Shown here: positions 8,036 through 16,291 of the stretch, in pieces
Layout of the letters: every line of letters begins with the position of its first letter
How positions within the stretch are numbered: the stretch's first letter is position 1
Origin: Bacillota bacterium
GTDB taxonomy: Bacteria > Bacillota > Clostridia > Christensenellales > Aristaeellaceae
Assembly: GCA_030057655.1 (NCBI GenBank)
Contig: JASGUQ010000033.1
Span: 59,064-123,063, forward strand
Direction of reading: 5' to 3'
DNA: 64,000 bases
The notes under the pieces: model-generated
Databases searched by the model: none
The model's input: the letters and a program-made list of their open reading frames with translations, nothing else
Told to the model about the DNA's origin: nothing
Program-made: the position numbers and the translations under genes

Positions 8036-10357
8036 TTATTCTACGCCCAAAAGGGCTCGGCCCGGGTCCAATGGAAGAATGTCCTTTACAGGCTGCCCGC
8101 TTTGAAGGGCCTTGTAATATGAAACGATCCGGACGGCTTCCTCTTCCGTATCCAAATTCCTCAGGTCAACCAGCCAGGACATCTTTGGGGAGAGGCCGCC
8201 AAGGTTCCTCGTCTTGTGGTGAAACAGGCTGATGACGCAGCCCTTGTCAAAATGTGTCGGGGCAAGCGTGTAGGAGGCCGACATCCTGTCCGTCATTGTT
8301 TGTCCTCTTACACCCGCGCCGCGGTCGCAAAATGTGCAGCCGGCTCTGTTTTTGGACAAGCCCCGGCGGACCCGCTCCGGGCAATGGTTGAGCAGCATGA
8401 TCAGCGGCCGCCCGTATACCGGCAAGATCAATTCAAGGATGTCTGGGTCCAGGGCTTCGATCTCTGACAGGCTGAGCTCATGGGACAGCACACAGGCCTT
8501 TACGCCATAACTGCAAAGCGTTTTTAATGATTCGTTGTTCCAGACATGGATGCCCTCGCCTGAATAATCGGCGCCTTCCCCAATTTGAGAGAGGTTGTCC
8601 GCCATCAGGCTGAGCCCCATTTCACTGGACAATTGAAGGATCCTGTTCAGATCCTCATCCCTCATCTGCCTGGGCAGCAGAAGGACATCATCTTTGTTCA
8701 GGCTTTTGAGCTGCTCTTGAAGCCGCCCGGTCCGGTAGTCGTCCGCATAAAAGATCAGCTTGTCCGCTCCCGCGTCTTTGATGGCCTGTCTGTTGACTCC
8801 GGTTTGAACCAGCGCGTAAAGCCGTGTTTCTCCGGGCGCAGCGCAGTTTTGGGCGAAGGAATGTTTTGCTTTCAGCACTTTCGGCAGTTCATGCGCGCTG
8901 ATCAATGCTTCCTCCAGCTGCTCAAGCGCCTCTCTTCTCAGGGCGTTCAGCTCAGAGGAAAGCATGAAGACAGGGGAGGAGCAGTTGATTTTGAGTCCGT
9001 CCAAAACAAACGGTGTGCCGCCCGTTTTCCCAAGCAGACGCCCGATGGTTTCTTTGTTCAGCGGCTGTTTCAGGGCTGGCCTGGCGGTTTCACCCTTGAC
9101 TGTCACTTGCGCTTTGCCGCTTGTCGCATTCAGGAAAGCCGGTTCTCCTGCTGCAAGGCTCAATTCCGCGAAATAGGGCAGGGGCGGCAAAATACCGGCG
9201 TCCTGCCTTGCTTTTTCAAGCTGACGCTCATCCGCGAGCCGATACACTTCATCACCCGCAGAGGGATTTTGCCTCAGCCTCAGGGTCGCGATATCGCCGG
9301 AATTCACATCCGGGCCTGAATAGATCAGTTCCTGTTCTTTCCTGCCCCTGACCTGAAGCCCGTCGCCGTTGTGCAGGGGCAAACTTAACTTGGCCTGGGC
9401 TAGCACATAGCCGTCACGGGGTTTGAACGACAGGATACTGCCCATCTTGACCCCAAGGTGGGAGACCCGCTCAGGCCCGATCAGCAGGCTGTCCTGATCA
9501 GAAAAAGAATGTCCCGAAGTAAACCCGCGGCTGAAGATCTGCTTGAGTTGCTCCTGATCCTCCTGGCAAGGGCGCGGGCCCTGCCCGTTTAGAATGTCAG
9601 CCAGCGCTTTTTTATAAATGCCGGTGACAATGCCCACATACTCAGGGCGTTTCAGCCTGCCCTCGATCTTGAAGCTGGTGACACCCGCGCTGACAAACTC
9701 ATCAAGATGCTCCAGGGTGTTCATGTCGTGCATGGACAGCAGGGCGCCCCTGTGATCCTTGTAGGTATACTGCAGCCGGCAGGGCTGCGCGCATTTGCCG
9801 CGGTTGCCGCTTCGCCCTCCGATCTGGGAGGAAAACAGGCATTGGCCGCTGACAGAAACGCACATCGCGCCATGCACGAACACCTCGGTCTCAATCCCGG
9901 TCTTGGCCACTTCCCGGATGTCGGAGAGCGTGCACTCGCGGGCCAAAACCACCCTGGAGATCCCAAGCTCCAGCAAGCGCTCAGCGCCCCTCGCGTTATG
10001 GACGCTCATCTGGGTGCTGGCGTGGACGCACAGCCCGGGAAATTCTTCTTTGATCAGCTTTACAAGGCCCAGGTCCTGGACGATCACGGCGTCCGCCCTC
10101 AGGCGGACAATGGTCTTGAGCAATTGCCGGATGCTGTCAAGCTCATTTTGCTTAAGCAGGGTGTTGACGGTCACATAAATCCGTCTGCCGTACAGGTGCG
10201 CAAAGCGGATGGCTTTTTCAAGCGCAACATCATCAAAGCCTACGCTGGCCCGCGCGCCATGCGCGCTCGCGCCCAGGTAGACGGCGTCAGCGCCCCCTGC
10301 GATAGCGGCTTGAAGCGCTTCCATGCTGCCGGCAGGTGAAAGGAGCTCAAGTCTCAT
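8036..10357 (-). CDS. U32 peptidase-family protein with DUF3656 (RlhA-like)
   Basis: A 773-residue protein. The N-terminal half starts RLELLSPAGSMEALQAAIAGGADAVYLG and carries the peptidase U32 signature around residues 157-175 (EVFVHGAMCVSVSGQC), with further cysteines in GKCAQPCRL. A DUF3656-type middle region and a second U32-like segment with a CxFC pair (GCTFCDRG) follow. Experimentally studied U32 proteins are mostly RNA hydroxylation enzymes: RlhA on 23S rRNA C2501 and TrhP/TrhO-type proteins on tRNA uridine 34. Domain content and length resemble RlhA more than TrhP, but the actual substrate is inference. The start overlaps zapA by 11 bp. Confidence 0.85.
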   Translation of the reverse strand: MRLELLSPAGSMEALQAAIAGGADAVYLGASAHGARASVGFDDVALEKAIRFAHLYGRRIYVTVNTLLKQNELDSIRQLLKTIVRLRADAVIVQDLGLVKLIKEEFPGLCVHASTQMSVHNARGAERLLELGISRVVLARECTLSDIREVAKTGIETEVFVHGAMCVSVSGQCLFSSQIGGRSGNRGKCAQPCRLQYTYKDHRGALLSMHDMNTLEHLDEFVSAGVTSFKIEGRLKRPEYVGIVTGIYKKALADILNGQGPRPCQEDQEQLKQIFSRGFTSGHSFSDQDSLLIGPERVSHLGVKMGSILSFKPRDGYVLAQAKLSLPLHNGDGLQVRGRKEQELIYSGPDVNSGDIATLRLRQNPSAGDEVYRLADERQLEKARQDAGILPPLPYFAELSLAAGEPAFLNATSGKAQVTVKGETARPALKQPLNKETIGRLLGKTGGTPFVLDGLKINCSSPVFMLSSELNALRREALEQLEEALISAHELPKVLKAKHSFAQNCAAPGETRLYALVQTGVNRQAIKDAGADKLIFYADDYRTGRLQEQLKSLNKDDVLLLPRQMRDEDLNRILQLSSEMGLSLMADNLSQIGEGADYSGEGIHVWNNESLKTLCSYGVKACVLSHELSLSEIEALDPDILELILPVYGRPLIMLLNHCPERVRRGLSKNRAGCTFCDRGAGVRGQTMTDRMSASYTLAPTHFDKGCVISLFHHKTRNLGGLSPKMSWLVDLRNLDTEEEAVRIVSYYKALQSGQPVKDILPLDPGRALLGVE

Positions 10358-10619
10358 CCAGGGAATCCTTTTTTATTTCATCCAACTGCCTGCGCAAACG
10401 GGCAGCCAAAGCCTGGGCTTTGATCAATTCATCCGCCAGTGAAAGGCAGACGGCAACCGCGCAGGCTTCCGCGTTTAACGAAGGGTTCTGGCTGGCGGTC
10501 TCACTGATGCGCCGATTTACGACATCCGCCAGCAGCGTAAAATGTTCCTTCTCATCAAACCCTGTCAGCTGGTAGCTTTTCCCGGCCACCTGCACGGTAA
10601 CGGTGTTGGTTTTGATCAT
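10347..10619 (-). CDS. zapA: Cell division protein ZapA
   Basis: A 90-residue FtsZ-associated protein that bundles FtsZ protofilaments. It shows the N-terminal domain pattern (VTVQVAGKSYQLTG, then EKEHFTLLADVVNRRI) and a C-terminal helix or short coiled coil (ADELIKAQALAARLRRQLDE). Length fits the family. Its start overlaps the cyclophilin stop by 4 bp (ATGA) and its end overlaps the U32 gene by 11 bp, so it sits in the middle of a coupled operon. Confidence 0.9.
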   Translation of the reverse strand: MIKTNTVTVQVAGKSYQLTGFDEKEHFTLLADVVNRRISETASQNPSLNAEACAVAVCLSLADELIKAQALAARLRRQLDEIKKDSLDET

Positions 10620-11287
10620 TTTAGGCGTGTAAAGGGGTACTCAAGGCCGTTTGTTTCAACACGGATGCTTTTAATGACCTGATCCACCAGCGGCTTATCT
10701 GCATGGTTGCGCTTCTGGGACACCACCTGATCAACCGCTTCCATACCGCTTAACACCTTGCCAAAGGCCGCGTAAGCGCCGTCCAGGTGCGGGGCGTCCG
10801 CCACCATGATGAAAAACTGGCTGCCGGCGGAGTCCATGCGCATGCTGCGCGCCATGCTCAGCACGCCGCGCGTGTGCTTAAGGGGGTTGCTGACGCCGTT
10901 TTGCGCGAACTCGCCCTTGATGCTGTAGCCGGGGCCGCCCATGCCAGTGCCGGTGGGGCAGCCGCCCTGAACCATGAAGCCGGGGATGACCCTGTGGAAG
11001 ATCAGCCCGTCATAAAAGGAAGAATTGGCCAGGGCGATGAAGTTGCCAACGCTTTCCGGCGCGGTTTCAGGGTACAGCTCGCCGGTGATGGCCTGGCCGT
11101 TTTCCAGGGTGATCGTAAAAACAGGATGCTGTGACATGATGTTCTCCTTTGATAAGTTTTCATTATTTTCCGCAATTGCGGGGAGGATGCCTGATAATAC
11201 CATGAATATGAAGGCAGCCACAAGAATAATGAGCCTGAACAGGCCGCTTTTACCGGTTATAATTTGATGCTGGAATTTTTTTGACAT
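10616..11287 (-). CDS. Peptidyl-prolyl cis-trans isomerase, cyclophilin type
   Basis: A proline isomerase of the cyclophilin family: FHRVIPGFMVQGGCPTGTG, GVLSMARSMRMDSAGSQFFI and the APHLDGAYAAFGKV loop are diagnostic. The long form (223 residues, ATG at 11287 behind AAGGAGACGCAAAC) has a membrane segment and a possible signal peptidase site (AIA before ENNE), suggesting export. A second in-frame ATG at 11137 also follows a strong ribosome site (AAAGGAGAACATC) and would give a 173-residue cytosolic enzyme starting MSQHPVFTITLENG. I list the long form; both may be made. It is the first gene of the zapA-U32-mutS2 operon. Confidence 0.93.
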   Translation of the reverse strand: MSKKFQHQIITGKSGLFRLIILVAAFIFMVLSGILPAIAENNENLSKENIMSQHPVFTITLENGQAITGELYPETAPESVGNFIALANSSFYDGLIFHRVIPGFMVQGGCPTGTGMGGPGYSIKGEFAQNGVSNPLKHTRGVLSMARSMRMDSAGSQFFIMVADAPHLDGAYAAFGKVLSGMEAVDQVVSQKRNHADKPLVDQVIKSIRVETNGLEYPFTRLK

Positions 11288-11335
11288 TTGTTTGCGTCTC
11301 CTTGCTTGTTTTTGCCGTCTTCATCGGATGAGGTT

Positions 11336-11344
11336 ATTGTAACA
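11336..11344 (-). promoter_or_regulatory. Candidate promoter of the cyclophilin-zapA-U32-mutS2 operon
   Basis: Extended -10 TGT-TACAAT on the minus strand about 50 bp before the long cyclophilin start. A -35 is not clear. The DNA from here to the tRNA promoter (11345-11497) shows no gene. Confidence 0.45.
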
Positions 11345-11497
11345 GATAATGCCTTGTTTGCAGAAAAAACATAAATATCGGTTTTGCCATGAAGAGGGCC
11401 ATGGGTTCAAAATAACAGCAAAATCTTCTGATTTCTTCATTTTCGACTAAAGAATTGCAAAATGCCGCTGTTTTTATAAAAAGATTAAATTCAAGGC

Positions 11498-11526
11498 TTG
11501 ACAACAGGGCCGAGGTTTAGTATTAT
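11498..11526 (+). promoter_or_regulatory. Sigma-A type promoter of the tRNA cluster
   Basis: TTGACA (11498-11503), a 17-bp spacer, then TATTAT (11521-11526). The first tRNA begins 30 bp downstream. Near-consensus spacing and boxes fit a stable-RNA promoter. Confidence 0.85.
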
Positions 11527-11555
11527 CAAATTCGCCGCTCGTTTGCGGCAACCTG

Positions 11556-11632
11556 CGGGGTGTAGCGCAGCCTGGTAGCGCACGTGCTTTGGGAGCATGG
11601 GGCCGGGGGTTCAAATCCCTTCACCCCGACCA
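11556..11632 (+). tRNA. tRNA-Pro (TGG)
   Basis: A 77-nt cloverleaf with acceptor stem CGGGGTG/CACCCCG, anticodon loop TTTGGGA (anticodon TGG), T loop GTTCAAATC and encoded CCA. Confidence 0.97.
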
Positions 11633-11656
11633 GTTTCCCAAGACACAAGCCTTCGT

Positions 11657-11731
11657 GGCCCCTTGGTCAAGCGGTTAAGACATCGCCCTTTCACGGCGGT
11701 AACATGGGTTCGAGTCCCATAGGGGTCACCA
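11657..11731 (+). tRNA. tRNA-Glu (TTC)
   Basis: A 75-nt cloverleaf with acceptor GGCCCCT/AGGGGTC, anticodon loop CTTTCAC (TTC), T loop GTTCGAGTC and encoded CCA. Confidence 0.97.
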
Positions 11732-11765
11732 CTTTTTTTCCTTCCTGCCGGAGCAACCGCACTAC

Positions 11766-11842
11766 GGGCCTTTAGCTCAGTTGGTCAGAGCGGCCGGCTC
11801 ATAACCGGTTGGTCCGGGGTTCAAGTCCCTGAAGGCCCACCA
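11766..11842 (+). tRNA. tRNA with CAT anticodon (Met elongator or Ile2)
   Basis: A 77-nt cloverleaf with acceptor GGGCCTT/AAGGCCC, anticodon loop CTCATAA and encoded CCA. The first pair G-C rules out initiator tRNA. Whether it is elongator Met or the lysidine-modified Ile tRNA cannot be settled by eye. A G1-G2-rich acceptor and CTCATAA loop are found in both. Confidence 0.93.
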
Positions 11843-11849
11843 CTTACCT

Positions 11850-11926
11850 GGCCCGGTAGTTCAGTTGGTTAGAATGCCAGCCTGTCACGCTGGAGGTCGA
11901 GGGTTCGAGCCCCTTCCGGGTCGCCA
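11850..11926 (+). tRNA. tRNA-Asp (GTC)
   Basis: A 77-nt cloverleaf with acceptor GGCCCGG/CCGGGTC, anticodon loop CTGTCAC (GTC), discriminator G as expected for Asp, and encoded CCA. Confidence 0.97.
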
Positions 11927-11948
11927 TTTTCCTGCTGGTTGGGTCTTT

Positions 11949-12024
11949 GCTGGTGTAGCTCAATTGGCAGAGCAGCTGATTTGTAATCAGCAGGTTGCGG
12001 GTTCAAGTCCCTTCACCAGCTCCA
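11949..12024 (+). tRNA. tRNA-Thr (TGT)
   Basis: A 76-nt cloverleaf with acceptor GCTGGTG/CACCAGC, anticodon loop TTTGTAA (TGT), discriminator T and encoded CCA. The TCCA end is complementary to the TGGA of the thrS T-box at 23868-23871. Confidence 0.97.
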
Positions 12025-12027
12025 CAT

Positions 12028-12112
<85 letters not shown>

Positions 12113-12117
12113 AAAAG

Positions 12118-12145
12118 CGGCAATCCTCTAGGATTGTCGTTTTTA
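12118..12145 (+). terminator. Terminator of the tRNA cluster
   Basis: A stem of CGGCAATCC and GGATTGTCG with a short TCTA loop, followed by TTTTTA. Confidence 0.85.
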
Positions 12146-12166
12146 GTTTGTTTCTTTTCCTGCTTA

Positions 12167-12175
12167 TGGTAAAAT
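12167..12175 (+). promoter_or_regulatory. Candidate extended -10 promoter of ppa
   Basis: TGG-TAAAAT about 25 bp before the ppa start, in the same TATGG context seen in other promoters of this window. No clear -35. Confidence 0.45.
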
Positions 12176-12199
12176 ACGATCAGAAAAGGAGGTATTCAA

Positions 12200-12733
12200 G
12201 TGATTTATGATAATATTCCTGAAAACTACATTACGCCTGAACGCTTCCGCGCCATCATCGAGATTCCCAAAGGCTGCAAAAGCAAGTATGAGATCGACAA
12301 GGAAACAGGCTTTTTAAAGCTGGACCGCATCCTGTACACCTCCACCCACTATCCGGCCAACTACGGCTTTATCCCGCGCACCCTGTCCAATGACGGCGAT
12401 CACCTGGATGTGCTCGTGCTCTGCACCGAAGCGCTGGTCCCGCTGTGCTCGGTGGATGTGTATCCCATCGGCGTTCTGATCATGTCCGATCAGGGGAAGA
12501 AGGATGAGAAGATCATCGCCATCCCCTTTGGCGAGCCGCAGCTGAACAGCTGGAAAGACCTTCAGGACATCCCGCCCCATATGTTCGACGAGATCCGGCA
12601 TTTTTTCTCCGTTTATAAGGAACTGGAGAACAAGATGACCCACGCGGAGGACTTTTATGGCGCGGAGCAGGCGAAACAAACCATCCGTGACTGCATGGAC
12701 GCCTATCTGAAAAGTCAAGAAAAAGCAGAATAG
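12200..12733 (+). CDS. ppa: Inorganic pyrophosphatase, family I
   Basis: Hydrolyses pyrophosphate to two phosphates, pulling biosynthetic reactions forward in the cytosol. The 177-residue protein has IEIPKGCKSKYEID, the substrate-contact segment YPANYGFIP and the metal-binding signature DGDHLDVLVL, all typical of family I. The start is GTG at 12200 behind AAGGAGG. Length fits bacterial family I enzymes. It stands alone between the tRNA cluster and the ATP synthase operon. The next gene starts 216 bp later with no obvious terminator between; that gap holds a short GGGACGTCCC palindrome near 12780. Confidence 0.97.
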   Translation: MIYDNIPENYITPERFRAIIEIPKGCKSKYEIDKETGFLKLDRILYTSTHYPANYGFIPRTLSNDGDHLDVLVLCTEALVPLCSVDVYPIGVLIMSDQGKKDEKIIAIPFGEPQLNSWKDLQDIPPHMFDEIRHFFSVYKELENKMTHAEDFYGAEQAKQTIRDCMDAYLKSQEKAE

Positions 12734-12890
12734 GAGTATCTATTAGCGCATTCAGGGAGTTCTCCATCACAAAAATAAGGGGACGTCCCTGATAAAAGAT
12801 ACCGTTGTAAAGTGATTCGATTTGTTCTAATATATGCATACATAATGCAGCGATGCTTCTTGAACAAATGGTCTCAAATAATAGTTCTGA

Positions 12891-12919
12891 TTGCATTGCG
12901 CTGAAAAATAGATTATAGT
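12891..12919 (+). promoter_or_regulatory. Candidate promoter of the V-type ATP synthase operon
   Basis: TTGCAT (12891-12896), a 17-bp spacer and TATAGT (12914-12919), about 30 bp before the first gene of the operon. Confidence 0.55.
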
Positions 12920-12949
12920 TTGTATGTAAAATATCGTTGCGAGGTAGAT

Positions 12950-13270
12950 ATGTCCAGTCAAATGCTCAATGATATTCTGGAAGAAGAAAAGAAAGCGGCA
13001 GACCTAATCAGGGATGCGCATTCCAGCGCGAATGAGATCGTGAAAAACGCTGAAGCCAAGGCAACGGAAAATGAGCGAAAATCCGCCATTGAAAACCGTT
13101 CTTTATTTCAGCAGATATTGGAAAAGCGGCGCAGCGACATCGAACTTGAGCTGCAGGGGCGCAAAAATGTTTTGCCCGCCGATATGCTCAGCAGCTTAAC
13201 TGTATCCGGCAGCAGAATGACGCAAGCCGTTGAAATCATTGTAGAGGGGATTCTTCATGGCGATCGTTGA
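12950..13270 (+). CDS. V-type ATP synthase subunit G/H (stalk)
   Basis: A 106-residue, highly charged helical protein of the NtpF/AhaH type. With subunit E it forms the peripheral stalk holding the A3B3 head to the membrane. The sequence is alanine- and glutamate-rich (NDILEEEKKAADLIRDAHSSANEIVKNAEAKATENER), the right-handed coiled-coil style of these stalks. The ATG at 12950 follows GAGGTAG; an upstream in-frame TTG or ATG is less likely. It overlaps the next gene by 14 bp. The call relies on composition plus position as first gene of the operon. Confidence 0.8.
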   Translation: MSSQMLNDILEEEKKAADLIRDAHSSANEIVKNAEAKATENERKSAIENRSLFQQILEKRRSDIELELQGRKNVLPADMLSSLTVSGSRMTQAVEIIVEGILHGDR

Positions 13271-15149
13271 TATGCAAAAGATCGATGTTCTTGTCATGAA
13301 AAATGATGAGGAACGTCTTTTAAAACTTTTGCAAAAGGCCGGCTGCATTCATTTTACCAATGTTCGGGAAAATGAAATTGATTCCATGCATCAAAGCCGG
13401 GCCCTGCGCAATGAAGACAGGCTCAACCGTGTAAGATGGGCGATTGGCCGATTGTCCAAGTTTGATACTGAGAAAAAATCCATGTTGGCTCCTTTGCCCG
13501 CTGTCGGGCTTGATTCCTTTGATGAGGAAATGGTCGGCGAGACAATGGCGGTCGTGGAACGCCTGGAGGGTTTGGAGCGTGAAGCCGGTGAGATCAAAGG
13601 CGTTCAAACCCGGACCCATCAGTTGATCGAACAACTGCTTCCCTGGCAGGAACTGGATCTGTCGATTGAGCAGCTGAATGACACCGCCTCCACCCGTGTT
13701 TTTACCGGGCACATGCCCAAGAAAAATTACCAAGAGTTGATTGAAAGATGGCTTGGTCGTCCCGTTGTGATACAGCAAGCGGGCTCAGACCGCGATGACC
13801 TGTTCTTTGTTTCATACGCGCACCGCGCTGCGGCCAATGAGTTTCAGGAGGAGATGCGCGCCCTGGGCTTCCAGCATGCCGTGCCTCCTTATGCGCTTGG
13901 CAAGGTCAGCGCTGAATCGGCGCGGCTTAAAAATGAGCTGGTCACATTAGAATCAAAAGAAAATGAGGTGCAGGGCAAGGTCGCGGAACTGGCTGTGCAT
14001 TTGCCGCAGCTGCGCCTGGCTTTTGAAACGCTCAACGCGAAAAAACAAAGGATGGACGCTGTTGAGAAGTTCGCTCATACCGGATCGGTCAGCTATTTGT
14101 CCGGCTGGATCCCAAAACCGTCAGCAGAAGCGCTGTCAAAGCAGATCATCAGCTCTTTTAAAGGCGCGCAGGTCATGATCTCTGACCCTGAAGAAGGGGA
14201 AGAGCCGCCTGTGCTGCTTCAAAACAGCCCCCTGGTAAGCCCTTATGAAGCTGTAGTTACCGGGTTTGCCCTTCCCACTCCCGGCTCCATTGATCCGACT
14301 TCGGTGATGATGCCCTTCTTCGCCTGCTTTTTTGGAATGATGGTGTCCGATGCCGGCTACGGACTGCTGATGGCGCTCCTGATCCCGATCCTGATCAAAG
14401 TGATGCAGCCGGCTGAAGGCATGAGAAAGATCATGTGGATCTTGGCCGGCGGCGGCGTTTTGACCGTATTCTGGGGGTTCATGTACAACACCTGGTTTGG
14501 TTTTGCGCCCTGGCCGACTGTTTTTGATCCTGTCAACAATTCCCTGCCTGTCATGGCCCTCTGCATTGGGCTTGGTGCGCTGCATCTGTTCGCGGGCCTG
14601 GCCCTTGGCGCAGCGCAGAATATCAAAAAAGGCGACTGGCTGGGCGCCGTTTATGATCAGTTGAGCTGGGTGATGCTGGTGGTCGGGCTGGGGCTTTTGA
14701 TGCTGCCGCAAACATCGGAAATCGGCAAATGGATGGCAATCATCGGCGCCGGTATCATTTTGCTGACAGCCGGACGTGATAAATCAAAGAACCCCTTCAA
14801 ACGCCTGGTATCAGGTTTGGGCGCGCTGTACGGCGTGACCAGCTGGATATCCGATCTTCTTTCCTACATGCGCTTGTTTGGCATGGGTCTGGCAACCGGC
14901 GTTATCGGCATGGTCATCAACCAGTTGGTCGGCATGATCATGGCAGGGGGTGTCATCGGCATCATCATCGGTGCGGTGGTTTTTGTGGGCGCACACCTCT
15001 TTAACGCTGCCATCAACATTCTTGGCGCCTATGTCCATGCCTGCCGCCTTCAGTACATTGAGTTTTTTGGCAAGTTTTATGAAGAAGGGGGCATCCCTTT
15101 CAACCCGCTCAGGTTCGCGCCGCGCTATGTGCGGATTACGAATAGATAA
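13257..15149 (+). CDS. V-type ATP synthase subunit I
   Basis: The 630-residue membrane stator subunit (NtpI/subunit a family) that carries the ion half-channels. The N-terminal ~310 residues are soluble, with coiled coil and a VQ-type stalk domain. The C-terminal half has about eight helices, including FACFFGMMVSDAGYG and LLSYMRLFGMGLATG with the conserved arginine of the channel. Length fits bacterial members. It starts ATGGCGATC inside the end of subunit G/H and is followed 37 bp later by the rotor gene, which has its own strong ribosome site. Confidence 0.96.
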   Translation: MAIVDMQKIDVLVMKNDEERLLKLLQKAGCIHFTNVRENEIDSMHQSRALRNEDRLNRVRWAIGRLSKFDTEKKSMLAPLPAVGLDSFDEEMVGETMAVVERLEGLEREAGEIKGVQTRTHQLIEQLLPWQELDLSIEQLNDTASTRVFTGHMPKKNYQELIERWLGRPVVIQQAGSDRDDLFFVSYAHRAAANEFQEEMRALGFQHAVPPYALGKVSAESARLKNELVTLESKENEVQGKVAELAVHLPQLRLAFETLNAKKQRMDAVEKFAHTGSVSYLSGWIPKPSAEALSKQIISSFKGAQVMISDPEEGEEPPVLLQNSPLVSPYEAVVTGFALPTPGSIDPTSVMMPFFACFFGMMVSDAGYGLLMALLIPILIKVMQPAEGMRKIMWILAGGGVLTVFWGFMYNTWFGFAPWPTVFDPVNNSLPVMALCIGLGALHLFAGLALGAAQNIKKGDWLGAVYDQLSWVMLVVGLGLLMLPQTSEIGKWMAIIGAGIILLTAGRDKSKNPFKRLVSGLGALYGVTSWISDLLSYMRLFGMGLATGVIGMVINQLVGMIMAGGVIGIIIGAVVFVGAHLFNAAINILGAYVHACRLQYIEFFGKFYEEGGIPFNPLRFAPRYVRITNR

Positions 15150-15186
15150 AAGCCCACTCGAAACAATTTTCTACAGGAGGAACCCC

Positions 15187-15663
15187 ATGATTACAATTGG
15201 TCAAACCCTCGCATTCTTCGCTGCCGCTCTCTCAACGCTGCTCGCCGGATACGGCTCCGCCAAAGGCGTTGGACTCGCTGGTCAGACCTCTGGCGGTGTG
15301 TCTACGGAGAATCCTGAAGTAAGCTCCAAAATGATGGTTCTTCAAATTCTGCCCGGCACCCAGGGGATCTACGGCTTTTTGATTGGCGTCATTATTCTTG
15401 TAAACACCGGCGCTTTGGGCGGCGAACTGAAAGCGGTCAGTTTTTATCAGGGGCTTATGCTGGTCGTTGCTGTGCTGCCGGTTGCTGTTGTCGGCTGGCT
15501 GTCAGCCATCAATCAGGCGAAGGTCGCTTCTGCCGGAATGCTAATGGTCGGTCAGCATCCTGAGATGTCCGGTAAAGCCATCACCATGACGGTCATGGTC
15601 GAGACCTATGCTGTTTTGGCGCTTTTGGCTTCTTTCCTGATGGTTAATGCTGTAAAACTGTAA
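15187..15663 (+). CDS. V-type ATP synthase subunit K (rotor), Na+-type ligand set
   Basis: A 158-residue rotor ring subunit with two fused hairpins (four helices), as in Enterococcus hirae NtpK. The ATG at 15187 follows ACAGGAGGAACCCC. The residues that bind Na+ in NtpK (L61, T64, Q65, Q110, E139) all have counterparts here: L55, T58 and Q59 in LPGTQG, Q110 in INQAKVASAG, and E139 in MVETYAVL. Only the second hairpin has the carboxylate, so the ring has one ion site per four helices. This predicts Na+ rather than H+ transport; that is inference from the ligand set. Confidence 0.96.
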   Translation: MITIGQTLAFFAAALSTLLAGYGSAKGVGLAGQTSGGVSTENPEVSSKMMVLQILPGTQGIYGFLIGVIILVNTGALGGELKAVSFYQGLMLVVAVLPVAVVGWLSAINQAKVASAGMLMVGQHPEMSGKAITMTVMVETYAVLALLASFLMVNAVKL

Positions 15664-15664
15664 A

Positions 15665-16279
15665 ATGAGCAGCATGAATACAAAACCGATCATCGATCTG
15701 ATCCGGTCGGAAGCAAAGGACTCCGCGAACAAAGTCATCCTGGACGCGAAAGACCGGGCTGAGAACATCCTGGAGCATTCCTCAAAGCGTCTGCAGGAAA
15801 CGCTTGAACAAACCCGGGCGGACGCCGAGCGCGAGGCTGATCTCCTGGAAGACAGGATGCGCAGGATGGCTTCCCTTGAGCAGCGCAACGAACTGGTTGC
15901 CAAAAAACGCGCTCTGATTGATGAAGCTTTTTCAAAAGCGCTTGACACGCTGAACAACGCGCCCAAAAAGCAGGTGGCGGATTTGATGACGGACCTGGTG
16001 TTAAATTACGCTGTGGGCGATGAAGCGCTGATGGCGGGGGAAGTGAATGACGGCTTCTTTGATGAGGCTTTTGTTAAGAACCTCAACAATAAACTCGCTG
16101 AGAAAAATAAAAAAGGCGCGCTTACCATGCTTGCGGAACGCGTTCCGGGGGTATGCGGTCTTTTCTTAAAGAGCAGCAGGAGTGAGATCAACTGCACTTT
16201 TTCAGCGCTGATTGAAACCAGGCGAGAGGAATTCGAGTCCAAGGTCGCGGACATTCTGTTTGCGAAAGAAAATGATTAA
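15665..16279 (+). CDS. V-type ATP synthase subunit E (stalk)
   Basis: A 204-residue peripheral stalk partner of subunit G/H. The long N-terminal helix (LIRSEAKDSANKVILDAKDRAENILEHS, then EQRNELVAKKRALIDEAF) and the mixed C-terminal domain contacting subunit B fit NtpE. The start is ATG at 15665, one base after the subunit K stop. A second ATG at 15674 is possible. No strong ribosome site is seen, so it may be coupled to K. Confidence 0.88.
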   Translation: MSSMNTKPIIDLIRSEAKDSANKVILDAKDRAENILEHSSKRLQETLEQTRADAEREADLLEDRMRRMASLEQRNELVAKKRALIDEAFSKALDTLNNAPKKQVADLMTDLVLNYAVGDEALMAGEVNDGFFDEAFVKNLNNKLAEKNKKGALTMLAERVPGVCGLFLKSSRSEINCTFSALIETRREEFESKVADILFAKEND

Positions 16280-16291
16280 GGAGATAGCCCG

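Noticed and set aside
12778..12790. Short palindrome GGGACGTCCC between ppa and the ATP synthase operon as a terminator
   Set aside because: No loop of suitable size and no T run follows. It may be a binding site or chance.
14136..14711. 191-residue open frame antisense to subunit I
   Set aside because: It is a shadow of a clearly coding gene, rich in His/Gln/Arg as such antisense frames usually are, with no ribosome site or known motif.
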